Part shown: in pieces, positions 9,160 through 20,073 of the stretch
Layout: every line of letters starts with the position of its first letter
How positions within the stretch are numbered: position 1 is the stretch's first letter
From: TIUS-1 sp964019505
GTDB lineage: Bacteria; Bacillota_I; Bacilli_A; Mycoplasmatales; Mycoplasmataceae
Direction of reading: 5' to 3'
DNA: 64,000 bases
Assembly (NCBI RefSeq): GCF_964019505.1
Contig: NZ_OZ026449.1
Location: 1-64,000, forward strand
The notes under the pieces: model-generated
The model's input: the letters and a program-made list of their open reading frames with translations, nothing else
Database searches by the model: none
Told to the model about the DNA's origin: nothing
Made by a program: the position numbers and the translations under genes

Positions 9160-11193
9160 ATGTATAAAAGAAATTCATTATATAGATTTTATAGACCAAG
9201 CACATTCAATGATGTGGCTGGACATAAAAACGTTAAAAAGATATTGATTGAGCAAATAAAATCAGACAAATTTTCACACGCGTTAATATTTTCAGGACAA
9301 AGAGGTACAGGTAAGACATCTGTAGCTAAAATATTTGCCAAAGTGATCAACTGTTTGAATGCAAAAAATGCTATTTCATGTGAAACATGTGACAGTTGTA
9401 TTCAAGCAAACAATAACTCTCACCCCGATATATTTGAATTAGATGCAGCATCAAACAATGGTGTGGACGAAATGAGAAACATTCGTTCGAATGTATCTAC
9501 ATTACCTGTACTTTCAAAATACAAGGTTTATATAATAGATGAGTTCCATATGCTAACAAAATCAGCTTACAACTCACTCTTAAAGACACTTGAAGAACCA
9601 CCACAACATATTCAATTCATATTAGCTACTACAGAACTACACAAGATACCACTTACAATAATCTCTAGATGTCAGAACTTTAACTTCGCAAGGATTTCAA
9701 AGGGAGACTTAAAAGATAAAGTTAGTGAAATTGCAGCAAAAGAAAATATAACTATTGATGATAATGCATTAAATGAAATATTTTATATGTCTGAAGGATC
9801 ATTAAGAGATGCAATAAACACATTAGAACAAGCCGGTTCTTATTCTACTAATGTTAATGACACTGTATTAAAAGAAGTCTTTTCTATAGCAACTAAAGAA
9901 GAAAAGATTGAATTAATCAATAATGTACTTAATAAAGATGCTAAGTTTGTTATTGATTTCTTTGCAAACGCAGAGCAACAAGGTATTAACTTTCAATCAC
10001 TGTCACTAGATATAATAAATTTAATCAAAGAAATAGTTGAATTTAAAATGATTGGTGAAATTAAGAAGAACTATAACATAACACTTGATGAGGTTAATAA
10101 ATTTAATAATGTAAGCATTAACTTATTGTTTGATCTATCAGAAGAAATAATTAAAGCTTACGAATCAACTAGAGGTTCATCAATAGATAGTCAGTTACTA
10201 CTTATAGCTTTATTAAAGGCAATTAGTAAAACAACACTTATAAGTGGAGTTGGTAAATCAGTTGAACCTATTTTTATTGCGAAAACAGAATTAGTAAAAC
10301 AGGATGTCATCATTGAAGAAAAACCATCAAATGTGGTCGTAAAACCTAGTGTATTAGGCAATGTGGATAATACTGTTGATATTGAAGAAAACACAATTGA
10401 AGAAAAAAAAGTTGTAGAAGATGTTGGTACCTACATATTGGGTGAAGGTATATTAGAAAATATAAACCCCTCAATTGAAATAACTGATTTAAATATTGCA
10501 GATGGTTCAACAGTTGAAGAATTATTAGCTGATCAAACAATTGATAAAATTCTTGAAGAAGAAACTGGTGTTTTGGACACTATGACATTAGAAGAAAAAA
10601 CTATTATTGAAGAACCAAAAGTTGTTTACGATCTATCATATTTTGAGAATTTAAAACAACAAGGACCACTTGATAAAAAATATCAAGAAATTTCTTCAAT
10701 TTGAATTGAAGACTCAGAGCTTGTCGCAACTCTATTACACGCAGACAAAGTTAAACGTTTACAATATCAAACAGTTATAAATCAAATTTTTGATATTAGT
10801 TCTCCTCAATTCAATCCTCAATTAGCAAAAGAACTTTCACCACTGTTTGGTGCCAAAGTATTAGCGGGAAGTGATAGTTCAATAGTCTTAGTTATGGACA
10901 CACCGATACTAAGTAACTACTTACAATTCAAAATTAGTGACTTAGATTTTAGAAGAAAAATATTTGAAAAATTTGACACTGAATTAATCATTTATGGAAT
11001 AAGTAAAGAAAAAACAAAAACACTTAAAGATGAGTATGTACTTGCAGTTAAAAATCCTGATGCTTATGTAATCCCAATGGTTGATGATTTTTATATAGGT
11101 TTACAATCTCAAATTTTAGACATGAGCGAATCTGATTTAGCAAAAGAATCTAAGGATCTATTTTTAGATGATGACTATACGGTGGTTAAATAA
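9160..11193 (+). CDS. dnaX: DNA polymerase III subunits gamma/tau
   Basis: AAA+ clamp-loader ATPase. The protein is 677 aa. Domains: Walker A GQRGTGKTS (near residue 47), a four-Cys zinc module (C-X8-C-X2-C-X2-C, residues about 66-80), Walker B IIDEFH near 127, and the SRC arginine-finger motif near 169. Residues about 385-510 form an acidic Glu/Val/Ile-rich linker of low complexity, followed by a C-terminal tau-like domain. A UGA Trp at 10702-10704 lies before that domain, so standard-code reading would truncate the protein. GAAGAGG precedes the ATG. The stop overlaps the recR start by one base. Confidence 0.94.
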
Positions 11194-11753
11194 TGATTAA
11201 TGAAATAGTACAAGATTTAAAAAAAATAAATGGAATAAGTACTAAGACTGCTGAAAAGATTTTGTTTGATTTAGTAAGCAACAATAAGATAGATGACCTA
11301 TTAGAAGTAATTGCAAAAATCAATAACGACATCTCAATTTGTAAAAAATGCTTTTATATTATGGAACAAAACACATGTGATTTTTGTGACAATGAAGAAA
11401 GAAATAAGGTTAAATTATGTGTGGTAGCCACAATAACTGATGCATATAGAATTGCAAACAGTAAATTTGATGGCATGATTCATGTGCTTGGTGGTGAGAT
11501 TGATTTAAGAAAAAACATTCTACCTGACTCATTAGATTTTCAAGCATTGATTGACAGATCTGATTCATTTAAAGAAATAATACTTGCATTTAATTACACA
11601 ATTGAAGGTGAGGTAACATCAAATTACATTATCAAGAAGTTATCAACAAAAAAAATAAAAATTACAAAATTAGCAAAAGGAATGCCTGTTGGTAATGTGT
11701 TAGATTATGTAGACGACAACACATTAAATGATGCGTTCACAAATAGAAAATAG
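11193..11753 (+). CDS. recR: Recombination protein RecR
   Basis: RecF-pathway mediator that helps load RecA on gapped DNA. It is 186 aa, with an N-terminal helix-hairpin-helix (KINGISTKTAEKI near residue 12), a Cys4 zinc finger (C-X2-C-X8-C-X2-C, residues about 51-66), and a TOPRIM domain. It overlaps dnaX by one base (TAATG), indicating translational coupling; dnaX-recR is a widely conserved pair. Confidence 0.93.
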   Translation: MINEIVQDLKKINGISTKTAEKILFDLVSNNKIDDLLEVIAKINNDISICKKCFYIMEQNTCDFCDNEERNKVKLCVVATITDAYRIANSKFDGMIHVLGGEIDLRKNILPDSLDFQALIDRSDSFKEIILAFNYTIEGEVTSNYIIKKLSTKKIKITKLAKGMPVGNVLDYVDDNTLNDAFTNRK

Positions 11754-11760
11754 GAGATAT

Positions 11761-12372
11761 ATGTTTTTTACTTTAGAAGGAATAGATGGTAGTGGCAAAA
11801 CAACTGCCTCAAAAATAGTTGTAGAAAGATTAAAAAAAGAAGGTCACGATATTATTTTAACTAGAGAACCTGGTGGAGATCATATAGCTGAACAATTAAG
11901 AAAATTCATTCTTTCAACTGACAATTCTGACATTAGACCATGAACAGAAACTATGTTATATATTGCCGCTAGAAAGCAACATGTAGACACAATGATTTCA
12001 CCTGCAATAAAGTCTGGAAAAATCGTTATTTGCGATAGATTCATGGATTCCACCACATCGTATCAAGGTTATGGTAGAAAATTGGATGTTGATAAAATTG
12101 ACAAAATTCAAGAATTATTACTTGAAGATAATATGCCAACTAAGACTTTCTTTTTTGATATAGCTCCCGATAAGGTTGTGTCTCGAGTTAATAACAGAGG
12201 TGAACTAGATAGACTTGAACAAGAGGGATTAGCTTTCCAAGAAAAAGTTTATAAAGGTTATAAAGAACTTGTGCGTAAATATCCAAATAGATTTGTAACT
12301 ATAAATGCTGATCAAGTACAAGAAAAAGTAGCAGAAGACTTATATAAAGAAATAACTAAAGTGCTTAAGTAA
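11761..12372 (+). CDS. tmk: Thymidylate kinase
   Basis: Phosphorylates dTMP to dTDP. The protein is 203 aa, with P-loop GIDGSGKTT (residues about 7-15), the DR(F/Y) motif CDRFMDSTTSYQG near 90 and a Lys/Arg-rich lid region. ATG at 11761 has AGGAGA immediately upstream; an earlier in-frame ATG lies inside recR and lacks a ribosome site. A UGA Trp occurs at 11941-11943. The stop overlaps the holB start by one base. Confidence 0.94.
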
Positions 12373-13115
12373 TGAATAGAATTGATTTAATAAACAAAAT
12401 TAAGAAAGAAGCTTCAAAGCATGATTTACATCATGCTATTTTGTTTGAATCAAATAGTAAGAAAAGAATTGATGAATTTGTTGATGAGGTTTCTAGGGTT
12501 GTGATTTGTCCAACAAACTCATACCCAAGCGATGAATGTTATTCATGCAAGGGTTCAAAAACAAATACAATCATCAATAAAATTGAAATAAAAAATAATG
12601 TGTTGATAAAGAAAAATGAAATTGAAAATTTAATTGAAAAATTTTCTGCTAGCCTAATTGTTGATAACAAAATAAAAGTATATGTAATCAAAAATGCTGA
12701 ACTGATGTCTGGAGATGCTGCAAATTCATTGCTTAAATTTTTAGAAGAACCAACACCAAACACCTTTGCACTATTAACAACCACTAACGCTTCTAAGGTG
12801 TTTGAAACAATCAAATCTAGATGTACAAAGTATTCGGTTCCATTTGAAAATGATTTGGAATCAGAAGAAAATGAACTAATCAAAATAATTAGAAACAAAG
12901 ATAAGAAAGAATTATTGCTATTTGGAAATAGAAATAAAAAAACAGAAGTAAATAATTTGATTGAAATAATTCAAGAAACTTATAAGTTTGAAATACTTGT
13001 AAATCACATTGGCATTGCAAAGGAATTTCTTGAAGCTATAGAACAATTCAAAGTTAATAGTTTTAGTAATATGGTACTAGAAAACTTAATTGTAAAAATA
13101 TATGAGGTATTGTAA
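12372..13115 (+). CDS. holB: DNA polymerase III delta prime subunit
   Basis: Clamp-loader AAA+ subunit without ATPase activity. The 247-aa protein shows the truncated AAA+ fold with a degenerate P-loop (no G-K-T), a Cys pair (ECYSC near residue 56) and the conserved SLLKFLEEP helix plus SRC (near 150), as in other delta prime proteins. It starts on the last base of tmk and ends on the first base of the next gene. The tmk-holB pair is conserved across Firmicutes. Confidence 0.9.
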   Translation: MNRIDLINKIKKEASKHDLHHAILFESNSKKRIDEFVDEVSRVVICPTNSYPSDECYSCKGSKTNTIINKIEIKNNVLIKKNEIENLIEKFSASLIVDNKIKVYVIKNAELMSGDAANSLLKFLEEPTPNTFALLTTTNASKVFETIKSRCTKYSVPFENDLESEENELIKIIRNKDKKELLLFGNRNKKTEVNNLIEIIQETYKFEILVNHIGIAKEFLEAIEQFKVNSFSNMVLENLIVKIYEVL

Positions 13116-13837
13116 TGAAGTTCGAAACATTTGTTTTAGGGTATAAAGACCTCAAGTTGATACAAGATAATGAAAATTTTGTATTCACAATTGATTCAAT
13201 ACTTTTAGCTAGATTTATAGATATTAAAACTAGAGTTAAAAAAATTTGCGACTTTGGTACTAATAACGCAATAATCCCACTTGTACTTTCGAGATATACA
13301 AAAGCAGAAATTGTCGGCGTTGATGTTAATGAGAATGCAATTGAAATGGCTAGAGAAAGTATTGCGAGCAATAATTTAGATGGACAAATCAAAGTTGTAA
13401 ATGAAGATATTAAAGAGTTTGTTAAAAAAAATAATAATGTCTTTGATATTGTTTATTCCAATCCTCCATACTTTAAAGTTGAAGAAGGAAGTAAATTTAA
13501 AAAAATATCACAAGAAGTAATTGATGCAAGACACGAGACTTTAATAACTTTAGAAGAAATAATTTTATCAGCCGCCATTTGCCTAAGACATAGGGGTAAA
13601 ATTGTAATGGTTCACATTGCTTCGAGAATGGATGAAATTATTTACCTATTTAGAAAGCACCATTTCACAATTAAAAAATTGAGAATCGTATATTCAAAAA
13701 AAGGTGGAGAAGCAAAAAAAATATTAATCGAAGCTGAGAACAGAGGCAATGACGGAATGACGATTGTTGATCCATTATATGTTCACAATGAAGATGAAAC
13801 ATTTACTGATGAAGTTAAAAAAATGTTGGAGAATTAA
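13115..13837 (+). CDS. tRNA1(Val) adenine-N6-methyltransferase-like protein (TrmN6/YabB family)
   Basis: Class I SAM-dependent methyltransferase of 240 aa. The SAM-binding glycine region (CDFGTNNAIIPLVLS near residue 48), the acidic residue ending motif II (IVGVDVNENAIEMA near 70) and catalytic SNPPYF (near 117, the N-P-P-Y motif of N6-adenine methylases) are visible. Its position after holB matches yabB in Bacillus. The likely substrate is a tRNA adenine, but the exact target is inferred only from family and context. Confidence 0.85.
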   Translation: MKFETFVLGYKDLKLIQDNENFVFTIDSILLARFIDIKTRVKKICDFGTNNAIIPLVLSRYTKAEIVGVDVNENAIEMARESIASNNLDGQIKVVNEDIKEFVKKNNNVFDIVYSNPPYFKVEEGSKFKKISQEVIDARHETLITLEEIILSAAICLRHRGKIVMVHIASRMDEIIYLFRKHHFTIKKLRIVYSKKGGEAKKILIEAENRGNDGMTIVDPLYVHNEDETFTDEVKKMLEN

Positions 13838-14713
13838 ATGGACTTAAAAGAATTCAAAGTTGTTGTAGGTGCCAGCGGCGGTCCTGACTCTATGTACTTG
13901 TTAAATAAATTGTTTAAAGAAAAAAACTACAAAGACATAATTGTTTGTCATGTGAATTATAACTTTAGAGAAGATTCGTTAATTGATCAAAATGTGGTCG
14001 AAAAATTTTGCATAAAAAACCAAATCAAATTTAAAGTTTTAAATACAAAACACGTACAAGGTAACTTTGAAGAGTGGGCACGAATTGTTAGATACGATTT
14101 TTTCGTTGATGTTATTAATGAAAATGGTTTCGACAAAATACTGATAGCTCACAACTTCAATGATCATATTGAAACATTCACAATGCAAACACTAAGAAAT
14201 AATCTTGTAGATTATTATGGGATTAAAGAAATCACAACATACAAAAATGTTGAGATTATGAGACCAATTTTGAATTTAAGAAAATCAAATATCTTAATTG
14301 AATTAGAAGCCGAAAATATTTCGTATGCAATTGATTCAACAAATGACGATATAAAATTTCTTAGAAATAAAGTTAGACAAAATCTAGAAGAAGAAACGTT
14401 CGACAGGGTAGAGCAACAAATCATTGCACAAAATAGAATTGTAGAAAAATTTAGATCTAAATATGAGACACAATATTTATCTGACACATTTGATACAACT
14501 ATATTTGACGATATGAATGATGTTGAAATAAACAGATTTGTTTATTGTTGAATTAGGGAAAACGATAAAACAAATAGTGTTCTAAAGAAAAAAAAGAAAT
14601 TCATAAAAGAAGTTGTAAAACAATTACTCTCAAAAAAAAGTTTAGAAATCACAACAGATAATTTAAAAATAGTTAAGAAGTTGAACATTGTGTCAGTTGG
14701 AGTACCAAAATAA
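13838..14713 (+). CDS. tilS: tRNA(Ile)-lysidine synthetase
   Basis: Modifies C34 of tRNA-Ile(CAU) to lysidine so that it reads AUA, a codon used heavily in this genome. The PP-loop GASGGPDSM lies at residues 9-17. The protein is 291 aa, shorter than E. coli TilS (about 430 aa); it keeps the N-terminal ATPase domain and a reduced C-terminus, as in other mollicutes. A UGA Trp at 14549-14551 is followed by 54 more codons to the TAA. It starts right after the previous stop and closes the dnaX operon; ftsH follows, as in many Firmicutes. Confidence 0.92.
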
Positions 14714-14733
14714 AATAGCAAATATGTATTTCA

Positions 14734-14746
14734 TATAATATATAAT
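14734..14746 (+). promoter_or_regulatory. Tandem TATAAT boxes upstream of ftsH
   Basis: Two perfect TATAAT hexamers (14734-14739 and 14741-14746) lie about 40-50 bp before ftsH. Either could serve as a -10 element; neither has a strong -35. Confidence 0.4.
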
Positions 14747-14784
14747 TAATAGTGGAATGATTTTCCTAGTGGAGTTAAATTAAA

Positions 14785-16692
14785 ATGAAAAATAACAAAA
14801 GAAAAAGATCGATATGAATTTGAATCATTATCGCTTTACTTATAATTTTAGTTATAGCTGTAGTTTTTATAGTTAAAGCTGGAACAGTAAACTATTTAAA
14901 TGCAAACGAATTCATTCAAATGGTTCAGGATGGAAAAATCCTAGCTCAAAATGTTACCGGTCAATATGTTGGAACATCTGACAGAATTGTTATATCTGGT
15001 TACTTCATTCAAGGTGGTGGTTATGGTCAATTCGTATTTGAATACAATCCAATCATAAATAATGATCCAGCCTTTGGCGATTTCATTGGACAAATGGTAT
15101 CAAGAACTAAAGTACAAAACCCATGAATGGGATTATTATCTTCATTCTTACCAATGATAATTTTAATTTGTTTCTACATTTGAATTTTCTCAGCAATGTC
15201 AAAAGGTGGAGCTGGCGGAATGCTTGGTGGTCAAAAATCAAAACCAAGACAAGTTAAATCTACTGTTAAATTTTCAGACATAGCAGGTATCAACGAAGAA
15301 AAACTTGAATTACAAGAACTAGTTGACTATTTAAAGAAACCAGAAAAATATGCACAATATGGAGCAAGAGTTCCAAAGGGTGTGTTAATGGAAGGTCCAC
15401 CCGGTACAGGTAAAACTTTACTAGCTAAAGCTGTTGCGGGTGAAGCTGGAGTGGCGTTCTTCTCTATGGCTGGTTCAGAGTTTGAAGAAATGTTTGTTGG
15501 GCTTGGCGCTAGTCGTGTTCGTGACTTGTTTAATGACGCAAAAAAAACAGCACCTTGTATTATATTTATTGATGAAATTGATGCCGTAGGTAGAAAAAGA
15601 AATTCATCAATGGGTGGTGGAACAACTGAACAAACACTTAACCAACTACTTGTTGAAATGGATGGATTCGAAAGTAACTCAGGTATTATTGTTATGGCTG
15701 CCACTAACCGTGCTGACGTTTTGGATAATGCTTTACTAAGACCAGGGCGTTTTGATAGAACAATTCAAATATCATTACCAGACATTCGTGAACGTGAAGC
15801 GATTTTAAAATTACACGCACGCAATAAATCAGTCTCACCAAAAGTTGATTGAAGAAATATTGCTGAACGTACTCCGGGATTTTCAGGAGCACAACTTGAA
15901 AACGTACTTAATGAAGCTGCAATTTTAATTGTAAGAAATGAAAAGAAAATAATTGATGTTACTGACATTGACGAAGCTATCGATAGAGTTATCGGTGGTC
16001 CGGCTAAAAAATCAAGAGCAATGACAGTTCATGACAAAGACATCGTTTCTTATCATGAAGCAGGTCATGCATTGATCGGTATGAAATTAGAGTCTGCATC
16101 TAAAGTGCAAAAAGTAACAATCATACCGCGTGGATCAGCTGGAGGTTATACTATTATGACTCCAAAAGATGAATCTAACTTTTCATCTATTGATGATTTA
16201 AAAGCTACAATTACTGGTTACCTCGGTGGTCGTGCTGCTGAAGAAATTATGTTTGGTAAAACAAAAGTAACTACTGGTGCACATGATGATCTAGACAAAG
16301 CTACAAACATTGCTCGTAGAATGATTACACAATTTGGTATGTCAGGTTTAGGATTAACAAAATTTGTTACTATGCAAGAAGATGCTGCGGGATACATGAA
16401 GGGTACTTACTCAGATGTTGTTGCATCTAAAATTGATGAAGAGTTATCAAAAATGTTGAATGAATCATACGCTGAAGCTATTAAGGTTATTAATGCAAAC
16501 AAACCTGAATTAGAATTGATCGCTGAATCATTACGCGTTCTTGAAACTATTACTTCAGAACAAATTGCTTACATTGATAAACACATGAAACTTCCAGAAG
16601 AAGTTTTAGCTGAAAAAGAAGCAAAAAATAAAAAAGAAGAAGAAATCAAAAATGGTGACTTAATTGAATTGTCACCAGATGACTTAGATTAA
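14785..16692 (+). CDS. ftsH: ATP-dependent zinc metalloprotease FtsH
   Basis: Membrane-anchored AAA+ protease that degrades misfolded membrane and regulatory proteins. The protein is 635 aa. Two membrane segments (about residues 9-32 and 113-136) flank a short extracytoplasmic domain. Then come Walker A GPPGTGKT (near 203), Walker B IIFIDEIDAVG (near 256), the second region of homology ending RPGRFDR (near 320), and the zinc site YHEAGHALIG (near 425). Several Trp codons in the membrane part are UGA. GTGGAG lies upstream of ATG 14785. A terminator directly follows. Confidence 0.95.
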
Positions 16693-16693
16693 T

Positions 16694-16718
16694 AAAGTGG
16701 TTTAAAACCGCTTTTTTT
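16694..16718 (+). terminator. Terminator after ftsH
   Basis: AAAGTGGTTT pairs with AAACCGCTTT (one G-T pair), followed by a T-run. It begins 2 bp after the ftsH stop and abuts the hslO promoter. Confidence 0.75.
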
Positions 16719-16721
16719 ATT

Positions 16722-16727
16722 TATAAT
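16722..16727 (+). promoter_or_regulatory. TATAAT box only 7 bp before the hslO start (possible leaderless mRNA)
   Basis: Perfect TATAAT ends 7 bp upstream of the hslO ATG at 16735, so initiation at the usual distance would fall on or next to the start codon. There is no Shine-Dalgarno sequence in the gap, and the box lies immediately after the ftsH terminator. Confidence 0.55.
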
Positions 16728-16734
16728 AATATCC

Positions 16735-17589
16735 ATGAGCATAACATTACGAGCTGTAAATAATGACCTCAATATTGCAATTGCAATTGTAGACATTACA
16801 GATACATTACAAGAAAACATTGATCTACAAAGTTCAAATTTTTTGACATCTACAATGTTGGGAAAATTTATTTGCGCATCACTTTTAATAAACTTGAACA
16901 CAAAAGACAAACAACTAGAAACTAGATTTCAATTAAATACAGATGGACTGTTGGAGCAAATTAATGTAGATATATTTGACAACAAATACAGAGCAGGTGT
17001 TAAAAATTATTTATTGGAACCAGAAAAGTTAGACTTGAAAAAAAATATTTATGACCAGCTGTTAGGAACTAACGGCCAAATGGCTCAATTAAAAATACGT
17101 GAAGGACTCGTGCTTTCTGAATCTGCTGTAGAAATCAGAAGTAGTGATATTGACATTAACTCAATGTTATTCATTAAAAAAAGTGAGCAAGTAAACAGCA
17201 TACTATCAACTACAACTATTGTTGATAAAGATAACAAAGCGGTGAAGTCGTGTGGAATAATGATTCACATGCTTCCGGGTTTCACACAAGAAAATGTTGA
17301 CTATATTGAATCAAAAATAGGTAACACACAACACATGAGAGAAGTACTTACTAAGACAATGAACTATAATTATTTAGTTGAAGATCTAGCACCGGGTTCA
17401 AAAATTTTGAGTGTAACAAATGATTTAAAATTTGAATGTAAATGCAGTTATGAAAAATCCCTTTCATTCATTTCGCTACTATCAAAAGCTGATATTAAAG
17501 AGATATTAGACAAACAAGAAGAACCAGAAATAGTGTGTGAGTTCTGTGGGAAAAAATATAAGATATCATTAAATGATATTAATATATAA
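16735..17589 (+). CDS. hslO: Redox-regulated holdase chaperone Hsp33
   Basis: Cytosolic chaperone activated by oxidative and heat stress through release of zinc from four Cys. It is 284 aa, the normal length. The C-terminal redox switch is intact: C-K-C near residue 237 and C-E-F-C near 270 with 30 residues between the pairs, matching the family pattern CXC-X27-32-CXXC. The gene stands alone between two terminator or promoter zones and may be translated without a leader. The ftsH-hslO order is conserved in Bacillus. Confidence 0.92.
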   Translation: MSITLRAVNNDLNIAIAIVDITDTLQENIDLQSSNFLTSTMLGKFICASLLINLNTKDKQLETRFQLNTDGLLEQINVDIFDNKYRAGVKNYLLEPEKLDLKKNIYDQLLGTNGQMAQLKIREGLVLSESAVEIRSSDIDINSMLFIKKSEQVNSILSTTTIVDKDNKAVKSCGIMIHMLPGFTQENVDYIESKIGNTQHMREVLTKTMNYNYLVEDLAPGSKILSVTNDLKFECKCSYEKSLSFISLLSKADIKEILDKQEEPEIVCEFCGKKYKISLNDINI

Positions 17590-17626
17590 TAATTAATAAA
17601 GTAATTTAAAAACATTGGGAGTTAAC

Positions 17627-18622
17627 ATGTCAAAAAAAGATAAAGACTTGGTTCAAGCTGAAGAAGTAGCAGCTGAAGAAGTAAAGGTTGAAGAGGTAAA
17701 ACCTGAAACACAAACAAGTGATGATAATACAGAAACAGTTTCTGTAGAGAGAGAGTACAAAGTAATAGAAGTAGTTGACTACAAGTATGATGATGTAAAA
17801 GAATTAAAAGATTTACAAAAACAAAACAAAAAATTAGTAAAGAAATATTCTAAAGAAGTTTTAGATGGAGCAATCATTTCTACAACAAACAACGCACCAA
17901 ATATTGAAGAAAATATTATTGAGTTGAAAAATGTTAGAAAAGCATATTCAAACAAAACAAACACTACACCAGTTCTTAAAGGTATAGACTTAGAAATTAA
18001 AAAAGGAAAAGTAGTTATTATTCTTGGGCCATCTGGTTCAGGTAAAACAACTTTACTAAACGTTATTTCTGGTCTAGATAAAGTTGATGCTGGAGATATT
18101 TATGTATCTGGTTCAAACTTATTATTATTTAAAGATTCACACTTAACAAAATTCAGAAGAGATAATGTTGGATTTATTTTCCAACAATATAACCTGCTTT
18201 CAAACTTAACTGCCAGAGAAAATACTGAAATTGGGGAAAACCTAAACAAAAGTAAAAACAAAGGTTTAAAGATTGAAGAAATTTTTGAAACAATTGGTAT
18301 GAAAGAACAAATTGATAAATACCCTCACCAAATGTCTGGTGGACAACAACAAAGGGTTTCTATTGCTAGAGCCATTGCTAAAAATCCAAAAATACTTTTT
18401 GGTGATGAACCTACAGGTGCCCTTGATGAAGAGATGGGAAAAAAAGTTTTAGAAATCTTAATTGACGTTAACCGTAAATTTAAAACAACAGTTATCATCG
18501 TTACACATAACCCCAACATTGCAAAAGTTGGTGATCAAATTATTCACGTATCAAACGGAAAAATTGGATCAAATGAAATTAACCAAAACCCAATGAAGCC
18601 AGCCGACATCGACTGATCATAG
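17627..18622 (+). CDS. ABC transporter ATP-binding protein, LolD/MacB type, with acidic N-terminal extension
   Basis: ATPase of 331 aa. The ABC domain begins near residue 95: Walker A GPSGSGKTT (near 134), Q-loop FQQYNLLS, signature MSGGQQQRVSIARA (near 235) and Walker B ILFGDEPTGALDEE (near 260). The first 90 or so residues are a Lys/Glu/Val-rich, probably disordered extension not present in typical LolD proteins. No permease gene is adjacent, so the membrane partner (expected FtsX/MacB-like) must be encoded elsewhere. ATG at 17627 follows GGGAG. The frame runs through a UGA Trp at 18614 to TAG at 18620-18622. The substrate is unknown. Confidence 0.85.
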
Positions 18623-18641
18623 AATTTAAAATCAACAAATT

Positions 18642-18678
18642 ACTACAAGGTTATCTTATTGATACTTGTAGTTTTTTA
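18642..18678 (+). terminator. Terminator after ABC ATPase gene
   Basis: ACTACAAG (18642-18649) pairs with CTTGTAGT (18665-18672) around a 15-nt loop, followed by a run of T. Confidence 0.7.
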
Positions 18679-18748
18679 TTCCAAAATAAATTACAACAAA
18701 TTTGGTTGTAAACTTTATATAATAAAATTACTTTTAGGAGACAGAATT

Positions 18749-19060
18749 ATGCCAGTAATAAAATTCAGTGGTACAACACAAAAACAAATAAATGAATACA
18801 TGAGCAAGGTAGATGAAATATGTGAGTTAATTGTCGCAAAAAAAGAAAACATCTTTTTCATAAACCAAGATGTTGATGTAACTCAAGGCAATGGAGATTA
18901 TGCAGTGATAATAAATGTTGAATGAATGTCTAGACCAGACAAAGAAGAAATTTTTGCAAACCATTTAAAATCATTTTTTGGTGTTGAAGGAAAAACTGTC
19001 GGAGTTGTTTTTTATGAATTAAATTCTAAATTCTATATTGATGGAAAAAGAATTGGTTAG
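18749..19060 (+). CDS. DUF1904 family protein
   Basis: Small protein of 103 aa that resembles DUF1904, a family with a tautomerase-like alpha/beta fold and no established reaction. The start MPVIKFSGTTQKQINEY resembles family members, and Pro2 could act as the N-terminal proline nucleophile of tautomerases. ATG at 18749 has TTAGGAGA upstream. A UGA Trp at 18923-18925 splits the gene under the standard code. It lies 5 bp before dusB and is probably co-transcribed with it. Confidence 0.7.
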
Positions 19061-19065
19061 TAAGT

Positions 19066-20073
19066 ATGTTCATTAAAAATATTGAAATAAAAGGTAAAGC
19101 AATTTTAGGACCAATGGCTGGAGTTTGTGATGCTGCATTCAGAGTTATTTGTAGCGAGCTTGGAGCTGGTATGGTTTATACAGAAATGGTAAGCATTGAA
19201 GGTTTGAAACATAAAAACTTAAGAACGGCTTCAATGACTTATGTTGATAAAAATGAATCAATAACTTCGTTACAAATATTTGGAGAAAGTAAAGAGAGTT
19301 TTGCTGAAGCTGCAAAACATGTAAGTGAGTATTCTGATTGTCAAATCATTGATATAAATATGGGTTGTCCTGCACCGAAGGTTGCTATCAAATCTAAATC
19401 TGGTTCTTCACTCATGAAGGACGTAAATAAAATTGGTGAAATAGTAAAAGCTACAGTTGAAAACTCAACTAAACCAGTAACTGTAAAAATGCGTTTAGGT
19501 TGAGATTCAAAAACATTAACTATACTTGAAGCTGCAAAAATTGCGCAAGATAACGGAGCTGCCGCAATCGCAATTCACGGAAGAACACGTGAAGAAATGT
19601 ATCGCGGTAATGCTGACTGATCATGAATTAAAAAAGCAAAAGACTTGTTAATAATACCGGTTATTGGTAATGGTGATATTGTTGATGAGAAAACCGCTAA
19701 AGATATGTTTGATCAAACTGGTTGTGATGCTGTAATGATTTCACGTGGTGCACAAGGTAATCCGTGAATATTTAAACAAATTGATTACTTCATGGAGACT
19801 GGAAAAATAATGGAAAAACCAACATTTGAAGAATGATCAAGAGTTGTTAAAAGACATTATGAATTGGTTGTAAAATTCAAAGGCGAGAACTTAGCAAATA
19901 AAGAAATGAGAAAACAATTTGTTTGATACATTGGAACATTGCCCAAAAGAGAAATTTGTAAATTTATGAAAGAAGAAGCTTCAAAAATTAACGGGATAAA
20001 AGACATTATTAGAATAATAGATATGTATAATTTAAATGAACAAGAGGTAAAGTATGTCACAGAGAAAATTTAG
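19066..20073 (+). CDS. dusB: tRNA-dihydrouridine synthase
   Basis: FMN enzyme that reduces uridines in tRNA D-loops. The TIM-barrel protein is 335 aa, with a start typical of DusB (ILGPMAGVCDAAFR) and the catalytic Cys in INMGCPAPKV (near residue 103). Several Trp codons are UGA. The 3' end overlaps the lysS start by 20 bases in another frame, as the TAG at 20071 lies inside lysS. The dusB-lysS pairing is conserved in Firmicutes. Confidence 0.92.

Noticed and set aside
9372..9387. TATTTCATGTGAAACA in dnaX resembles parS
   Set aside because: Two mismatches including the CACGTG core, and the codons encode the conserved Cys module of DnaX, so protein constraint explains it.
10403..10410. Run of eight A in dnaX as a programmed frameshift site
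   Set aside because: The long in-frame product continues to a normal tau-like C-terminus, and the shifted frames have no nearby stop or stimulatory hairpin that would suggest a gamma form.
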